Origin: JBCCQH01 sp039024435
GTDB taxonomy: Bacteria; Bacteroidota; Bacteroidia; J057; JADKCL01
Reading direction: 5' to 3'
Length of the DNA: 23,175 bases
NCBI GenBank assembly: GCA_039024435.1
Contig: JBCCQH010000116.1
Span: 1-23,175 of the forward strand
Position numbers and translations under genes: made by a program
Shown here: positions 1-7,357 of the stretch, in pieces
Layout: each line of letters begins with the position of its first letter
Position numbering within the stretch: position 1 is the stretch's first letter
Notes under the pieces: model-generated
What the model saw: only the letters and a program-made list of their open reading frames with translations
What the model was told of the DNA's origin: nothing
Databases searched by the model: none

Positions 1-1
1 C

Positions 2-2455
2 TACCAGGGCCTCGTTTACGCGGCGGACATGGGAGCCCAAATCATCAATCTCTCTTGGGGGGGAACGTTGCGCAGCCGCATGGGCGAAGATGCGGTCAAC
101 TACGCCGCCATCAACCGCGGCGCCATGGTGGTCGCGGCCGCAGGCAATACGCCCCTGCAATTGGACTTCTACCCGGCCAGCTTTGAGCGTGTCCTCTCCG
201 TCGCGGGAACCGAGCAAAACGACCAATTCTGGAATTCCACCCCCACGTTCGGCACGACATTTTCCTATCTGGTAGATGTTTGCGCGCCGTCCCGGGATAT
301 TTTCACCACCGGCGGCAACAACGGCACTTCAGCCCCTACCGGAACTTCTTTGGGCGCCCCCATCGCGTGCGGCATCGCCGGACTGGTCAAAGCAAATTTC
401 CCGAATTACACCAACGCCCAGGTGCAGGAGCGGGTGCGCATCACTTCCGATGCCGGCATCTATGCCCTGAACAATTCCTCCTACGCCGAGCGCATGGGCA
501 TCGGGCGAGTAGATGCTTTCAACGCGCTTACCGCCACGACCCCGGGTTTACGGGCCGTCGATTGCGAATTTTACACCCCGGATGGGCAAGTCCAAGTGGG
601 CGATACCGTGGAAATCCGCGTGCGCTTCGTCAATTTTCTGGACCCAGTCTCCAACCTCACCGTGGACTTGACCACGCCAAATTTCGGCCAGTTTGAAGTG
701 GTCCACGGCAGTGTTTTCATTGGGGACATGGCGATGCTCGATACTGCCAGCACTTGGCTGGCTCCGTTTAAGATTGTGGTCCGAAATGGTACGCCCGCCG
801 GTTTCCGCGGCTACCTGCGGTTCGGGTATACCGGCAACAACTACACCGATTGGCAGTACGTCCCGCTGGAAGTCGCCCCGAGCTACATCAATGTGGACCG
901 CAACCGCTTCGAAATATCGATGAACGGGGTCGGGCGCTGGGGCTACATGACTTACCCGAATCTCAACGTCGGAAAAGGTATGATTATGGACGGAGTCGGT
1001 GGCATCATGAACGACGCCGGCTTTTTGCTCGGTCGCTCGGCGACTCAGGTTTCAAACAACATTGAAAATCAGTCGGGTAACCAGGCGGACAATCACTTCA
1101 CGAATGTCACACCGATTCTCCGGACCGAGGGCGGGGTTCACGCCGATCTCGAAGCGCGTACCGCCTACAACGACGCCGGTGCCGGAGCCAGTGCCCTGGG
1201 CGTGACGGTATTGCAAAATAGCTACCAGTGGGAGCAAGCGCCCCACGATGGCTACATTGTCCAAGAATACCAGATCGTCAACAACGGTGCCTCCACCCTG
1301 ACCGGTGTCTACGCCGGAATGTATTTTGATCTGGATGTGTACTGGCGGAGCAACAATACCAGCCGCTACGACACCACCGCACGCTGCATTTACAACTTTT
1401 ACGAGACCTGGGCTTCGTTGTGGAACATCGGGATTTCCCTGCTGACGAATGACAGTCTGCACGGATTTGCCAGTCACCCCGACAGCTTCAGCTACTCGAT
1501 TGCCGACAAATGGATGGCGCTCACCAGCCCACCGACCGCCGCTGATCTACCCAACAGCAACGTGGTGCAGTTTGCTTCCGCCGGCCCCTTTGACATTCCC
1601 GCCGGAGATACCCACCGGGTGGCGTTTGCGATTGTTGTGGGGGACAGCGTACCCCATCTGCGCGCCAATCGACAGCGGGCTTACGACAGCTACTGGTGCC
1701 TGATCCGCGGCGGGGCCAATGCCCGGACCGAACTCGGAGCGGACATCGTACAGTGCGGCGGCAGCGGTTCTGTGACCTTGGACGCCGGCGCTGCCCCCAG
1801 CAACTACCAATGGAGCACCGGCGCGACCAGCCAAACGATTTCCGTCAATTCCAGCGGCGCCTACTACGTTACCGTTTCCGATGGCGCTTGCGAAGACCGC
1901 GATCAGATTCAAGTCACCATTGATCCGGGACTCAGCAATCCGGGCTTTGCCTGTACCCCAAACGCAAATATCTTCGTCGGCGATACCATCCGCTTTCGGG
2001 ATACCACCGCCGGCGCTTGGGAATGGGGCTGGGACTTTGGCGATGGCAGCACACTGTGCCCAATCACCCCAGAAGTCAGCCATACATTTGCCCAACCCGG
2101 CAGCTACACGGTGCGCTTGGTGGTCGGCAACGGGGCTTGCTACGATACGCTACTCAAAACGGTCCAGGTCGACACGCTAGTGGGCATTGCTCCGGCGCAA
2201 TTGGGTTCAGAACTCAAAGTATTCCCGAATCCGGCGGAGGACGCGGTGGGATTCCGGTGGTCTACCGACTCGGGAATCGATCCGGTCACGTTCCGGCTCT
2301 ACAATTTACTGGGCGAAGTGGTATGGCAATCGGAGCCAGCCACCGGTACCAAGGTCGAGGGTCGGATTGATGCCCGGAATTTGCCACGGGGCTTGTACTT
2401 CCTCCGCGCCGACCAAGACACCCAACGGCAGGTTGTAAGGGTGGTCTTCCAGTAA
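2..2455 (+). CDS. Secreted subtilisin-like (S8) serine protease with PKD and T9SS sorting domains, 5' truncated
   Basis: The reading frame is open from base 2 to the TAA at 2453-2455, so the true start and the catalytic Asp and His lie outside the window. Residues below count from the first in-frame Met (base 29). The oxyanion-hole Asn sits in VAAAGN (residue 40). The catalytic Ser is residue 107 in GTSLGAP, matching the S8 GTSxAxP motif. After the protease comes a long beta-rich region (about 170-570), an Ig-like segment (about 575-630), a PKD domain with WDFGDGS (about 649-714), and a Por secretion tail starting near LKVFPNPAED (729) and ending at the C-terminus. The tail predicts export by the type IX system and surface attachment or release. 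Established for the families: S8 peptidases are endopeptidases, and PKD domains often aid substrate or surface binding. The substrate is unknown. It is probably monocistronic, since the next gene is 320 bp away. Confidence 0.93.
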   Translation, partial: YQGLVYAADMGAQIINLSWGGTLRSRMGEDAVNYAAINRGAMVVAAAGNTPLQLDFYPASFERVLSVAGTEQNDQFWNSTPTFGTTFSYLVDVCAPSRDIFTTGGNNGTSAPTGTSLGAPIACGIAGLVKANFPNYTNAQVQERVRITSDAGIYALNNSSYAERMGIGRVDAFNALTATTPGLRAVDCEFYTPDGQVQVGDTVEIRVRFVNFLDPVSNLTVDLTTPNFGQFEVVHGSVFIGDMAMLDTASTWLAPFKIVVRNGTPAGFRGYLRFGYTGNNYTDWQYVPLEVAPSYINVDRNRFEISMNGVGRWGYMTYPNLNVGKGMIMDGVGGIMNDAGFLLGRSATQVSNNIENQSGNQADNHFTNVTPILRTEGGVHADLEARTAYNDAGAGASALGVTVLQNSYQWEQAPHDGYIVQEYQIVNNGASTLTGVYAGMYFDLDVYWRSNNTSRYDTTARCIYNFYETWASLWNIGISLLTNDSLHGFASHPDSFSYSIADKWMALTSPPTAADLPNSNVVQFASAGPFDIPAGDTHRVAFAIVVGDSVPHLRANRQRAYDSYWCLIRGGANARTELGADIVQCGGSGSVTLDAGAAPSNYQWSTGATSQTISVNSSGAYYVTVSDGACEDRDQIQVTIDPGLSNPGFACTPNANIFVGDTIRFRDTTAGAWEWGWDFGDGSTLCPITPEVSHTFAQPGSYTVRLVVGNGACYDTLLKTVQVDTLVGIAPAQLGSELKVFPNPAEDAVGFRWSTDSGIDPVTFRLYNLLGEVVWQSEPATGTKVEGRIDARNLPRGLYFLRADQDTQRQVVRVVFQ

Positions 2456-2480
2456 ACAAGTGGAAAATTTCCCATTCTCA

Positions 2481-2515
2481 ATTTCCGATTGCCAATTGGC
2501 GCTGGAGAATTTCCA
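2481..2515 (+). repeat. Dispersed intergenic repeat, copy A
   Basis: This copy has the blocks ATTTCCGATT, 3 nt, AA, 1 nt, TGGCGC, 3 nt, AGAATTTCCA. Copy B at 6502-6536 has the same blocks in the same order. It lies just after the stop codon of the subtilase gene. Confidence 0.6.
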
Positions 2516-2523
2516 CTTGCTCG

Positions 2524-2538
2524 ATTTCCGATTGGCGC
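2524..2538 (+). repeat. Dispersed intergenic repeat, shortened copy
   Basis: ATTTCCGATT is followed directly by GGCGC, as if the 7 nt between these blocks in copy A had been lost. Confidence 0.45.
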
Positions 2539-2589
2539 GTCTTGGACGCGCAAACAGCGGTAAAAAGTTGCTCCAGCACGAGGATCGTA

Positions 2590-2611
2590 GCCGCACGGCA
2601 CGCCGTGCGGC
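2590..2611. repeat. Perfect GC-rich inverted repeat (10-bp arms, 2-nt spacer)
   Basis: The arms GCCGCACGGC (2590-2599) and GCCGTGCGGC (2602-2611) are exact reverse complements around AC, so either strand could form a very stable hairpin. No T-run follows on either strand, so it does not look like a standard intrinsic terminator. It may belong to a REP-like element or act in mRNA 3'-end protection. Confidence 0.6.
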
Positions 2612-2633
2612 ACCCGAGGATTTTCCGCGGAGA

Positions 2634-2652
2634 ATTTCCGATTCATCAATGG
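2634..2652 (+). repeat. Dispersed intergenic repeat, partial copy
   Basis: ATTTCCGATT is followed by CATCAATGGC, which matches the copy A pattern (3 nt, then AA, then TGGC) with small changes. Confidence 0.4.
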
Positions 2653-2760
2653 CCGCTACACGCAGCGCACAATTAAAAAAACCCTTTCCTTCTGCGCGCA
2701 CTGGAAATTGAAAATTCTCTCGCCCCTTGGAAATTTTTCATTCCGTGTTTAAACATTTAT

Positions 2761-2768
2761 TACTTTCG
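2761..2768 (+). promoter_or_regulatory. Possible -7 box (TACTTTCG) of the PIG-L gene
   Basis: TACTTTCG fits the Bacteroidota housekeeping -7 consensus TAnnTTTG at five of its six fixed positions. It ends 7 nt before the ATG at 2776, so transcription would begin almost at the start codon. No convincing -33 TTTG was found at the expected spacing, so this is tentative. Confidence 0.3.
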
Positions 2769-2775
2769 CGGGGAT

Positions 2776-3489
2776 ATGCGGTTACTTTATATATTTCCCC
2801 ACCCCGACGACGAGTCATTTGGTCCGGCGGGAGCGATGCGGCGACAAACGCTGGACGGACATGAAGTCCACTTGCTGACCTTGACCCGAGGGGGAGCAAC
2901 ACAAGTGCGCCACGAACTGGATTTGTCGATTGACGCAATGGGGGAAGTGCGGCTCCACGAATTGGAAGCGGCGACCGCCGTCTTGGGACTGGCTGGGCTG
3001 CACGTTACCGACTTGCCCGACAGCGGCCTCAAAGAAATGGATCCCCGCGCCATCGAGGCAGTCATTCGCACCGAAATTGAAGCCCTGCAACCCGCCATCG
3101 TGGTTAGCTACCCGGTACACGGGATCAGTGGATTTCACGACCATTTGGTCTGTCATGCCGTTGTGAAGCGGGTATTTTTGGAAATGAAAGACCAAGGAGC
3201 AGACTACCTGAAGCGCCTCGCTTTCTTTACCCTCGCCGAATCGGCGGCCGAGCAATTGCCCGCCAGCAAGTTCAATCTAAAAACTTCCCCCCCGGACTTG
3301 ATCGATTGCGTGGTGGATGCCGGCGAAGCCGGTCAAGCCGCTTTTTTCCGGGCCCTGGATTGCTACGCTACCTACCGGGAAACCATTCGCCGGTCCAATG
3401 TCCGCAATATCGTCACCCGCAAAATTTCCTTTGAAATCTTCCAGGAAGCCCACGAACCGCCTCTGACCGATCTCACGGACGGGATTTGA
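2776..3489 (+). CDS. PIG-L / LmbE-like N-acetylglucosaminyl deacetylase family protein
   Basis: This 237-residue protein begins with the family's hallmark motif, PHPDDE at residues 8-13 (canonical AHPDDE), which supplies metal-binding His and Asp and the catalytic acid/base. The second metal region is GFHDHLVCH at 119-127, corresponding to the family HPDHxxxH. The length is typical of cytoplasmic LmbE-type enzymes, and no signal peptide is seen. Characterised relatives are zinc-dependent and remove acetyl groups from N-acetylglucosaminyl conjugates, for example BshB in bacillithiol synthesis and MshB in mycothiol synthesis. No thiol-synthesis partner lies next to this gene, so the substrate cannot be assigned. 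It converges with the M1 peptidase gene with only 36 nt between the two stop codons. The ATG at 2776 is the only plausible start, as PHPDDE lies immediately after it. Confidence 0.88.
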   Translation: MRLLYIFPHPDDESFGPAGAMRRQTLDGHEVHLLTLTRGGATQVRHELDLSIDAMGEVRLHELEAATAVLGLAGLHVTDLPDSGLKEMDPRAIEAVIRTEIEALQPAIVVSYPVHGISGFHDHLVCHAVVKRVFLEMKDQGADYLKRLAFFTLAESAAEQLPASKFNLKTSPPDLIDCVVDAGEAGQAAFFRALDCYATYRETIRRSNVRNIVTRKISFEIFQEAHEPPLTDLTDGI

Positions 3490-3525
3490 ATAGCCGTCGA
3501 CTCACGATCAGATGGCTCTCCTCCC

Positions 3526-5478
3526 CTATTCACGCCGTACCGGGCGCTTCTTTTCACCTTTCTTCTTCTTGTTTTTCTTCTCTTCCAATTTCTTTAACTC
3601 GTCCAGCATTTCGAGGAAAAGCTGGACATCGAGTACGTTGTTGTCCCGATCCACGTCCGCGAGCCGGAAAGTCGGGTCCAATTCGATCATTTTGATGTCT
3701 TCCAGCGGCGCTTCCACCGCAAATTCGTAGTTGCGATTCGTCCAGTTCCAGTCGGACAGGACAATCCGCCGCCGATCCGGAACCTCATTCACCTTCTCCC
3801 CGCGCATGATCCGCAAGGGAATGTAATACTCCACCGTTTCCCCGTCCATGAAGGTAATCTTCACGTCCACCGGCATGGGCATCGCCCCGAATCGGCGCAG
3901 TTCCAAAACCGTCGCTGTACCCTTGCGCTTGTAATCAGAAATGGCATAGTCGATGGTGTGGGTCGTATTGGTCCAGTACTCAAAGTACCAATCGAGCTCA
4001 ATTCCCGATACCTTTTCCATGACCCGCTTGAAGTCCGTAATCTCGGGATGGCGGAACTTCCAAGCGGCAAAAAACCGCAACATGCCCTCGGCAAAAGCCG
4101 CTTCTCCAATCACGTAGGTCAGTTGGTGCAGCATCATCGAACCTTTGGAATAGGCGTTTGTCGAGTAGGTATAATTGCGCTGGTAATGATCTGCGTGGGT
4201 GGTCATCGGCTCCTGAGCTCCCTCTTCCACCAGGTCAAAATAGCGCTCGTAAGCGCGGTTAAAGCCCCGTCCCCCACCATCATTGGGAAACAATTCGCCC
4301 ATGATGACCGTCGTTGCGTAGCTGGTAAAGCCTTCGTCCATCCAGGAAAAGTGCGACTCGTCAAAGGCCAGCGCCCCCTGGAACCACGAATGCATCATCT
4401 CGTGGACCGAGACCCCTACCAAACTCTGCAGACCGCGGCGGCCAGTGATGAAAGTACACATCGGGTATTCCATGCCCCCGTCTCCCGCTTGAATGAAAGC
4501 GTATTGCTCCCAGGGATACGCTCCGAACCGGGCGTTGGCGATGGCAAATGCCCGCTCCATGTAGCCCGGCAATTGTGACCAGGTCTTCTCGGTAAGGCTG
4601 TCCGATTGGTAAAAGAAGTGCATCCGCGGGCCATTTTCGGCCTTTTTGATGACGTGCTTGTAATCCGGATCGGCCGCCCAGGCAAAATCGTGGACCCGTT
4701 GCGCCTTGAAGTGCCAGGTCAATTCGGTGAGCTTCTTCAGCGCCTTGTTGCTCGGCCCCCCTTCCGCCCCCGGATACCCGTGGCCGATTTCCTGGGGATT
4801 TTGCAGCACCCCAGTTCCCCCGATCACGTAGGACTTGTCGAGGGTGATCCGCACCGCAAAATCGCTCCATACACCATGGAATTCCCGTCCGACGTAAGGA
4901 TTTGCGTGCCAGCCGTGGTGATCGTACTCGCACAATTTGGGATACCACTGGGACATGGAGAAACGGATGCCTTCGCGGTTGTCGCGGCCGGATCGGCGGA
5001 TTTGCACCGGGCTTTGCCCGGCAAATTCAAACGTGAATACCGTGCTGTCTCCGGGTAAAATCGGCTGGGCCAGGTCCACTTCGAGGATCGTGCCCGCTTC
5101 CGTTACGCGCCCAGCCGCTTGACCGTCTTGCTGCAAATTGTTGACGTGCAGGAAACCCATTTCTGTGCCCGTAAGGCGCCCGATGCGGTCCCCTACCCGC
5201 CGGTCGGGATCGGCAATCGTGCGCGAACGAACGTCCATCATCGAGCCGGGCTGAAAAGCATTGTTGTACAGATGAAAAAATGCCCGCCGCAATGTATCCG
5301 GCGAATTGTTAAAATAGGTCAAGCGGGTGTTGCCCCGGTACTGGTTTTCGGCGACATCAAGGCGGACGTCCATTTCGTAGCGCGCCCGCTGTTGCCAGCG
5401 GTAGCTCTGGGCCGGAAGCACCGCCGCCCCCATGGCAGTCAGCAAACACAAAGTGAGAATACGAATAGGGAAATGCAT
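3526..5478 (-). CDS. Secreted M1-family zinc metallopeptidase (aminopeptidase-like)
   Basis: This 650-residue protein carries the M1 (gluzincin) signature. HEMMH is at residues 359-363 and the third zinc ligand is Glu382 in DEGF, with the exact HExxH-18-E spacing. An exopeptidase-like GGMEYP is at 334-339 (classical GxMEN), and YSKG near 443 supplies the likely catalytic Tyr. A signal peptide is evident (MHFPIRILTLCLLTAMGAAVLPAQ), so it acts in the periplasm or outside. I chose the ATG at 5478 over the in-frame GTG at 5487, because it gives a cleaner signal peptide and GTG is the rarer start. The last 24 residues are strongly Lys/Glu/Arg-rich, unlike the rest of the protein. M1 enzymes release N-terminal amino acids from peptides. 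GGMEYP is common in the bacterial branch annotated simply as M1 family metallopeptidase, so true aminopeptidase activity is likely but unproven. Confidence 0.93.
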   Translation of the reverse strand: MHFPIRILTLCLLTAMGAAVLPAQSYRWQQRARYEMDVRLDVAENQYRGNTRLTYFNNSPDTLRRAFFHLYNNAFQPGSMMDVRSRTIADPDRRVGDRIGRLTGTEMGFLHVNNLQQDGQAAGRVTEAGTILEVDLAQPILPGDSTVFTFEFAGQSPVQIRRSGRDNREGIRFSMSQWYPKLCEYDHHGWHANPYVGREFHGVWSDFAVRITLDKSYVIGGTGVLQNPQEIGHGYPGAEGGPSNKALKKLTELTWHFKAQRVHDFAWAADPDYKHVIKKAENGPRMHFFYQSDSLTEKTWSQLPGYMERAFAIANARFGAYPWEQYAFIQAGDGGMEYPMCTFITGRRGLQSLVGVSVHEMMHSWFQGALAFDESHFSWMDEGFTSYATTVIMGELFPNDGGGRGFNRAYERYFDLVEEGAQEPMTTHADHYQRNYTYSTNAYSKGSMMLHQLTYVIGEAAFAEGMLRFFAAWKFRHPEITDFKRVMEKVSGIELDWYFEYWTNTTHTIDYAISDYKRKGTATVLELRRFGAMPMPVDVKITFMDGETVEYYIPLRIMRGEKVNEVPDRRRIVLSDWNWTNRNYEFAVEAPLEDIKMIELDPTFRLADVDRDNNVLDVQLFLEMLDELKKLEEKKNKKKKGEKKRPVRRE

Positions 5479-5589
5479 GCAGATCACGTTTGGTTATCGC
5501 AAGGGAATTTCGTTCGAATTGTTCTTAAATCACAACGGATCGCGGATTTGTTATTGTATTCTGCGACATTTCTGCCGAAATTCCCCCGT

Positions 5590-6498
5590 ATGCGCTGGAT
5601 TTTGCTGTTCACATTTCCTTTCCTCTTGGCCGATTTTTCCGGGCAAATGACTTCCTCTGCGCCGCCGCACCACTGCGGAAATGATACCTTGCGCTACTTC
5701 TTCGTGGGACACTGCTACGATTGGCAATCGGCCGGCGTCGATCCGCGGGTCGAGGGATTGAACTACGAGCGCTATGACCGCATCATGCTGGGCGGTGACG
5801 TGTGCTCGGAAGCATTGTTTCGACGCCGAACTGTCGTGTACATCGACTCCATTTTTGACCTGGGGAGTCCCTATACCCACTACGTCATGGGCAACCACGA
5901 CGCCCGCAACGAAAACTGGGAGTGGTACGAAGAATTCACCGGCCGCAAGACCTATTCCACCCACTCGGAGCACGGTTTGACCGTTTTTGTCCTGAATACC
6001 ACCATCAATCCGGGCGACTGCGAAGAATTGGACGCTCAGTACCGCCTGCTCGAATCCATCTGCGACACCATTTCCGCTTCCAGCCACCTACTTATCCTGC
6101 AGCACCACGGCATCATGCAGGACGTCCCCGGACTGCCTAGCCGCATCCTCGACTACGCCAACTGGCAGATTCCCTTCTGGAACGCCAATTGCTACCAGGA
6201 AAATACGTTTTACATCGACGCCGTGTACCCGATGCTCGTGGAAGTCCAACAGCGCGGAGTGCAGGTCATCTCCGTGGTCGGCGACGGCGGCGTTCGGGAA
6301 AAAGGCCGCACGATGGAGACACCGGAAGGGCTGTACTACATCTCATCCGGTATCGACAATACCCGCTACGCCAACGACTCATTGGCCCTGGACACCGTCC
6401 CCAAAGACAAAGTTCTCATTTTTGAACACCTTCCCGCGACCCGCAGCCTCACCTGGGAATTCTGGGACCTCGATTCATTGTACAATGCGGAGAATTGA
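5590..6498 (+). CDS. Secreted calcineurin-like metallophosphoesterase
   Basis: The protein has 302 residues from the ATG at 5590. The frame extends upstream to 5119 but overlaps the M1 gene on the other strand, and only the 5590 start gives a signal peptide (MRWILLFTFPFLLADFSGQ). Metallophosphatase motifs appear in order: VGHCYD at 39-44 in place of GDxH, GGD at 68-70, GNHD at 101-104, and QHHG at 171-174. At the position of the final GHxH motif there is VGDGG (230-234), so both expected His are absent. Members hydrolyse phosphomono- or diesters using a bimetal centre. The degenerate first and last motifs make the metal set and activity uncertain, and it may belong to a subfamily where this is normal. 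It has no operon partner and converges with the LytTR regulator gene about 100 nt away. Its 3' flank carries dispersed repeat copy B. Confidence 0.85.
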   Translation: MRWILLFTFPFLLADFSGQMTSSAPPHHCGNDTLRYFFVGHCYDWQSAGVDPRVEGLNYERYDRIMLGGDVCSEALFRRRTVVYIDSIFDLGSPYTHYVMGNHDARNENWEWYEEFTGRKTYSTHSEHGLTVFVLNTTINPGDCEELDAQYRLLESICDTISASSHLLILQHHGIMQDVPGLPSRILDYANWQIPFWNANCYQENTFYIDAVYPMLVEVQQRGVQVISVVGDGGVREKGRTMETPEGLYYISSGIDNTRYANDSLALDTVPKDKVLIFEHLPATRSLTWEFWDLDSLYNAEN

Positions 6499-6501
6499 TT
6501 G

Positions 6502-6536
6502 ATTTCCGATTCTCAAGTGGCGCATAAAGAATTTCC
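6502..6536 (+). repeat. Dispersed intergenic repeat, copy B
   Basis: The blocks ATTTCCGATT, AA, TGGCGC and AGAATTTCCA occur in the same order and nearly the same spacing as in copy A at 2481-2515, with one extra base before the last block. It starts 3 nt after the stop codon of the phosphoesterase gene. Confidence 0.6.
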
Positions 6537-6598
6537 AATGAAAAAGACTTCCCAACCTGCAATTGCGTGCAGCGCTCATCAGACAACAGAAATTCTAA

Positions 6599-7357
6599 TC
6601 ATCGGTCCAGCCAATTCTTGAACGCGGGGACACGGTCGCGGGCGACGATGATTTCCTGGTCATCGAGGCCCGGCAGGACGATTTTCATGCGGCTGTTCGT
6701 CCAGGCGTAGATGTGCGACCAAGACTGAAAACGGACCAAGTACTTGCGGTTGACCCGAAACCAAGCCTCGGGATCGAGCTGGGATTCTACCTGGTCCATC
6801 GAAAGGTCCAGCACATAGCGCCGCCCGGTCCCCGACAAAAGAAAAGTCGCCTTTTCCTGGCTGAAAAATGCCCGGGCTTCCCGTACCGGAATGCTCTTGA
6901 TCTCCTCCCCTACCCGAATCATAAAACGGGACTTGAATTCCCGGGCCGCCGGAGATGCCGGACGCTGCAACAACTGCGCCAACTCCGCCATCGAGATTTG
7001 TGGCTTCAACCGCGCCACCTTCGCCAATGCTTCCCGAATCCGCTCCTCCGAAACCGGTTGCAGGAGATAATCCACGCCATTCGTGCGAAAAGCTTCAATG
7101 GCGTACTGATCGTACGCTGTCGTAAACACAATCGGACACGCCAGCTCCACCTGTGCGTAAATCTCGAAGCTCAAACCATCCGCCAATTGGATGTCGGAGA
7201 AAACCAGATCGGGAGCCGAATGTTCCCGCAGCCACTCCACCGCCTCCTCAACCGACTCGAGCTTGTCCAGCACCCGCGCCTCGGGCGCCGCCTTCTTGAG
7301 TTCCCGCTCCAGGTGATTGGCCGCGCGGGATTCATCTTCGATGATCAGCACCCTCAT
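6599..7357 (-). CDS. LytTR-family response regulator (LytR/AlgR type)
   Basis: The protein has 252 residues. An N-terminal receiver domain (1-118) has the acidic pair E7/D8, phosphoacceptor D55 in FSDIQ, and T79/T80. A C-terminal LytTR DNA-binding domain spans about 143-252 and includes WFRVNRKYLV at 199-208. The start at 7357 is favoured over the upstream in-frame start at 7387 because it puts the receiver strand MRVLIIEDE first and makes an ATGA overlap with the histidine kinase stop codon, typical of translational coupling. The conserved receiver Lys (K109 of CheY, normally in DYLLKP) is Gln100 here (DYLLQP, codon CAA), which may change phosphorylation signalling. LytTR proteins usually bind two direct repeats about 21-22 bp apart. 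Such a pair lies upstream of this operon at 11438-11471, so autoregulation is a reasonable inference. Confidence 0.94.
   Translation of the reverse strand: MRVLIIEDESRAANHLERELKKAAPEARVLDKLESVEEAVEWLREHSAPDLVFSDIQLADGLSFEIYAQVELACPIVFTTAYDQYAIEAFRTNGVDYLLQPVSEERIREALAKVARLKPQISMAELAQLLQRPASPAAREFKSRFMIRVGEEIKSIPVREARAFFSQEKATFLLSGTGRRYVLDLSMDQVESQLDPEAWFRVNRKYLVRFQSWSHIYAWTNSRMKIVLPGLDDQEIIVARDRVPAFKNWLDR

Larger units (their letters stand above)
2456..2775. other. Gene-free spacer with dispersed short repeats
   Basis: No credible gene was found; the ORFs here are short and do not resemble proteins. The stretch holds three copies of the decamer ATTTCCGATT (2481-2490, 2524-2533, 2634-2643), a GC-rich hairpin at 2590-2611, and an AT-rich end leading into the next gene. 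The same repeat module recurs downstream of the gene ending at 6498. Confidence 0.7.

Noticed and set aside
2460..2711. Short frames in the spacer after the subtilase gene
   Set aside because: They translate the dispersed repeats and hairpin and have no protein-like features.
3487..3532. TGAATAG / CTATTCA inverted repeat between the convergent PIG-L and M1 genes as a shared terminator
   Set aside because: The arms are only 7 bp, AT-rich, and about 32 nt apart, with no T-run; a stable terminator is unlikely.
5119..5589. Upstream extension of the metallophosphoesterase frame
   Set aside because: It overlaps the 5' half of the M1 peptidase gene on the other strand, has no family similarity, and would bury the signal peptide inside the protein.
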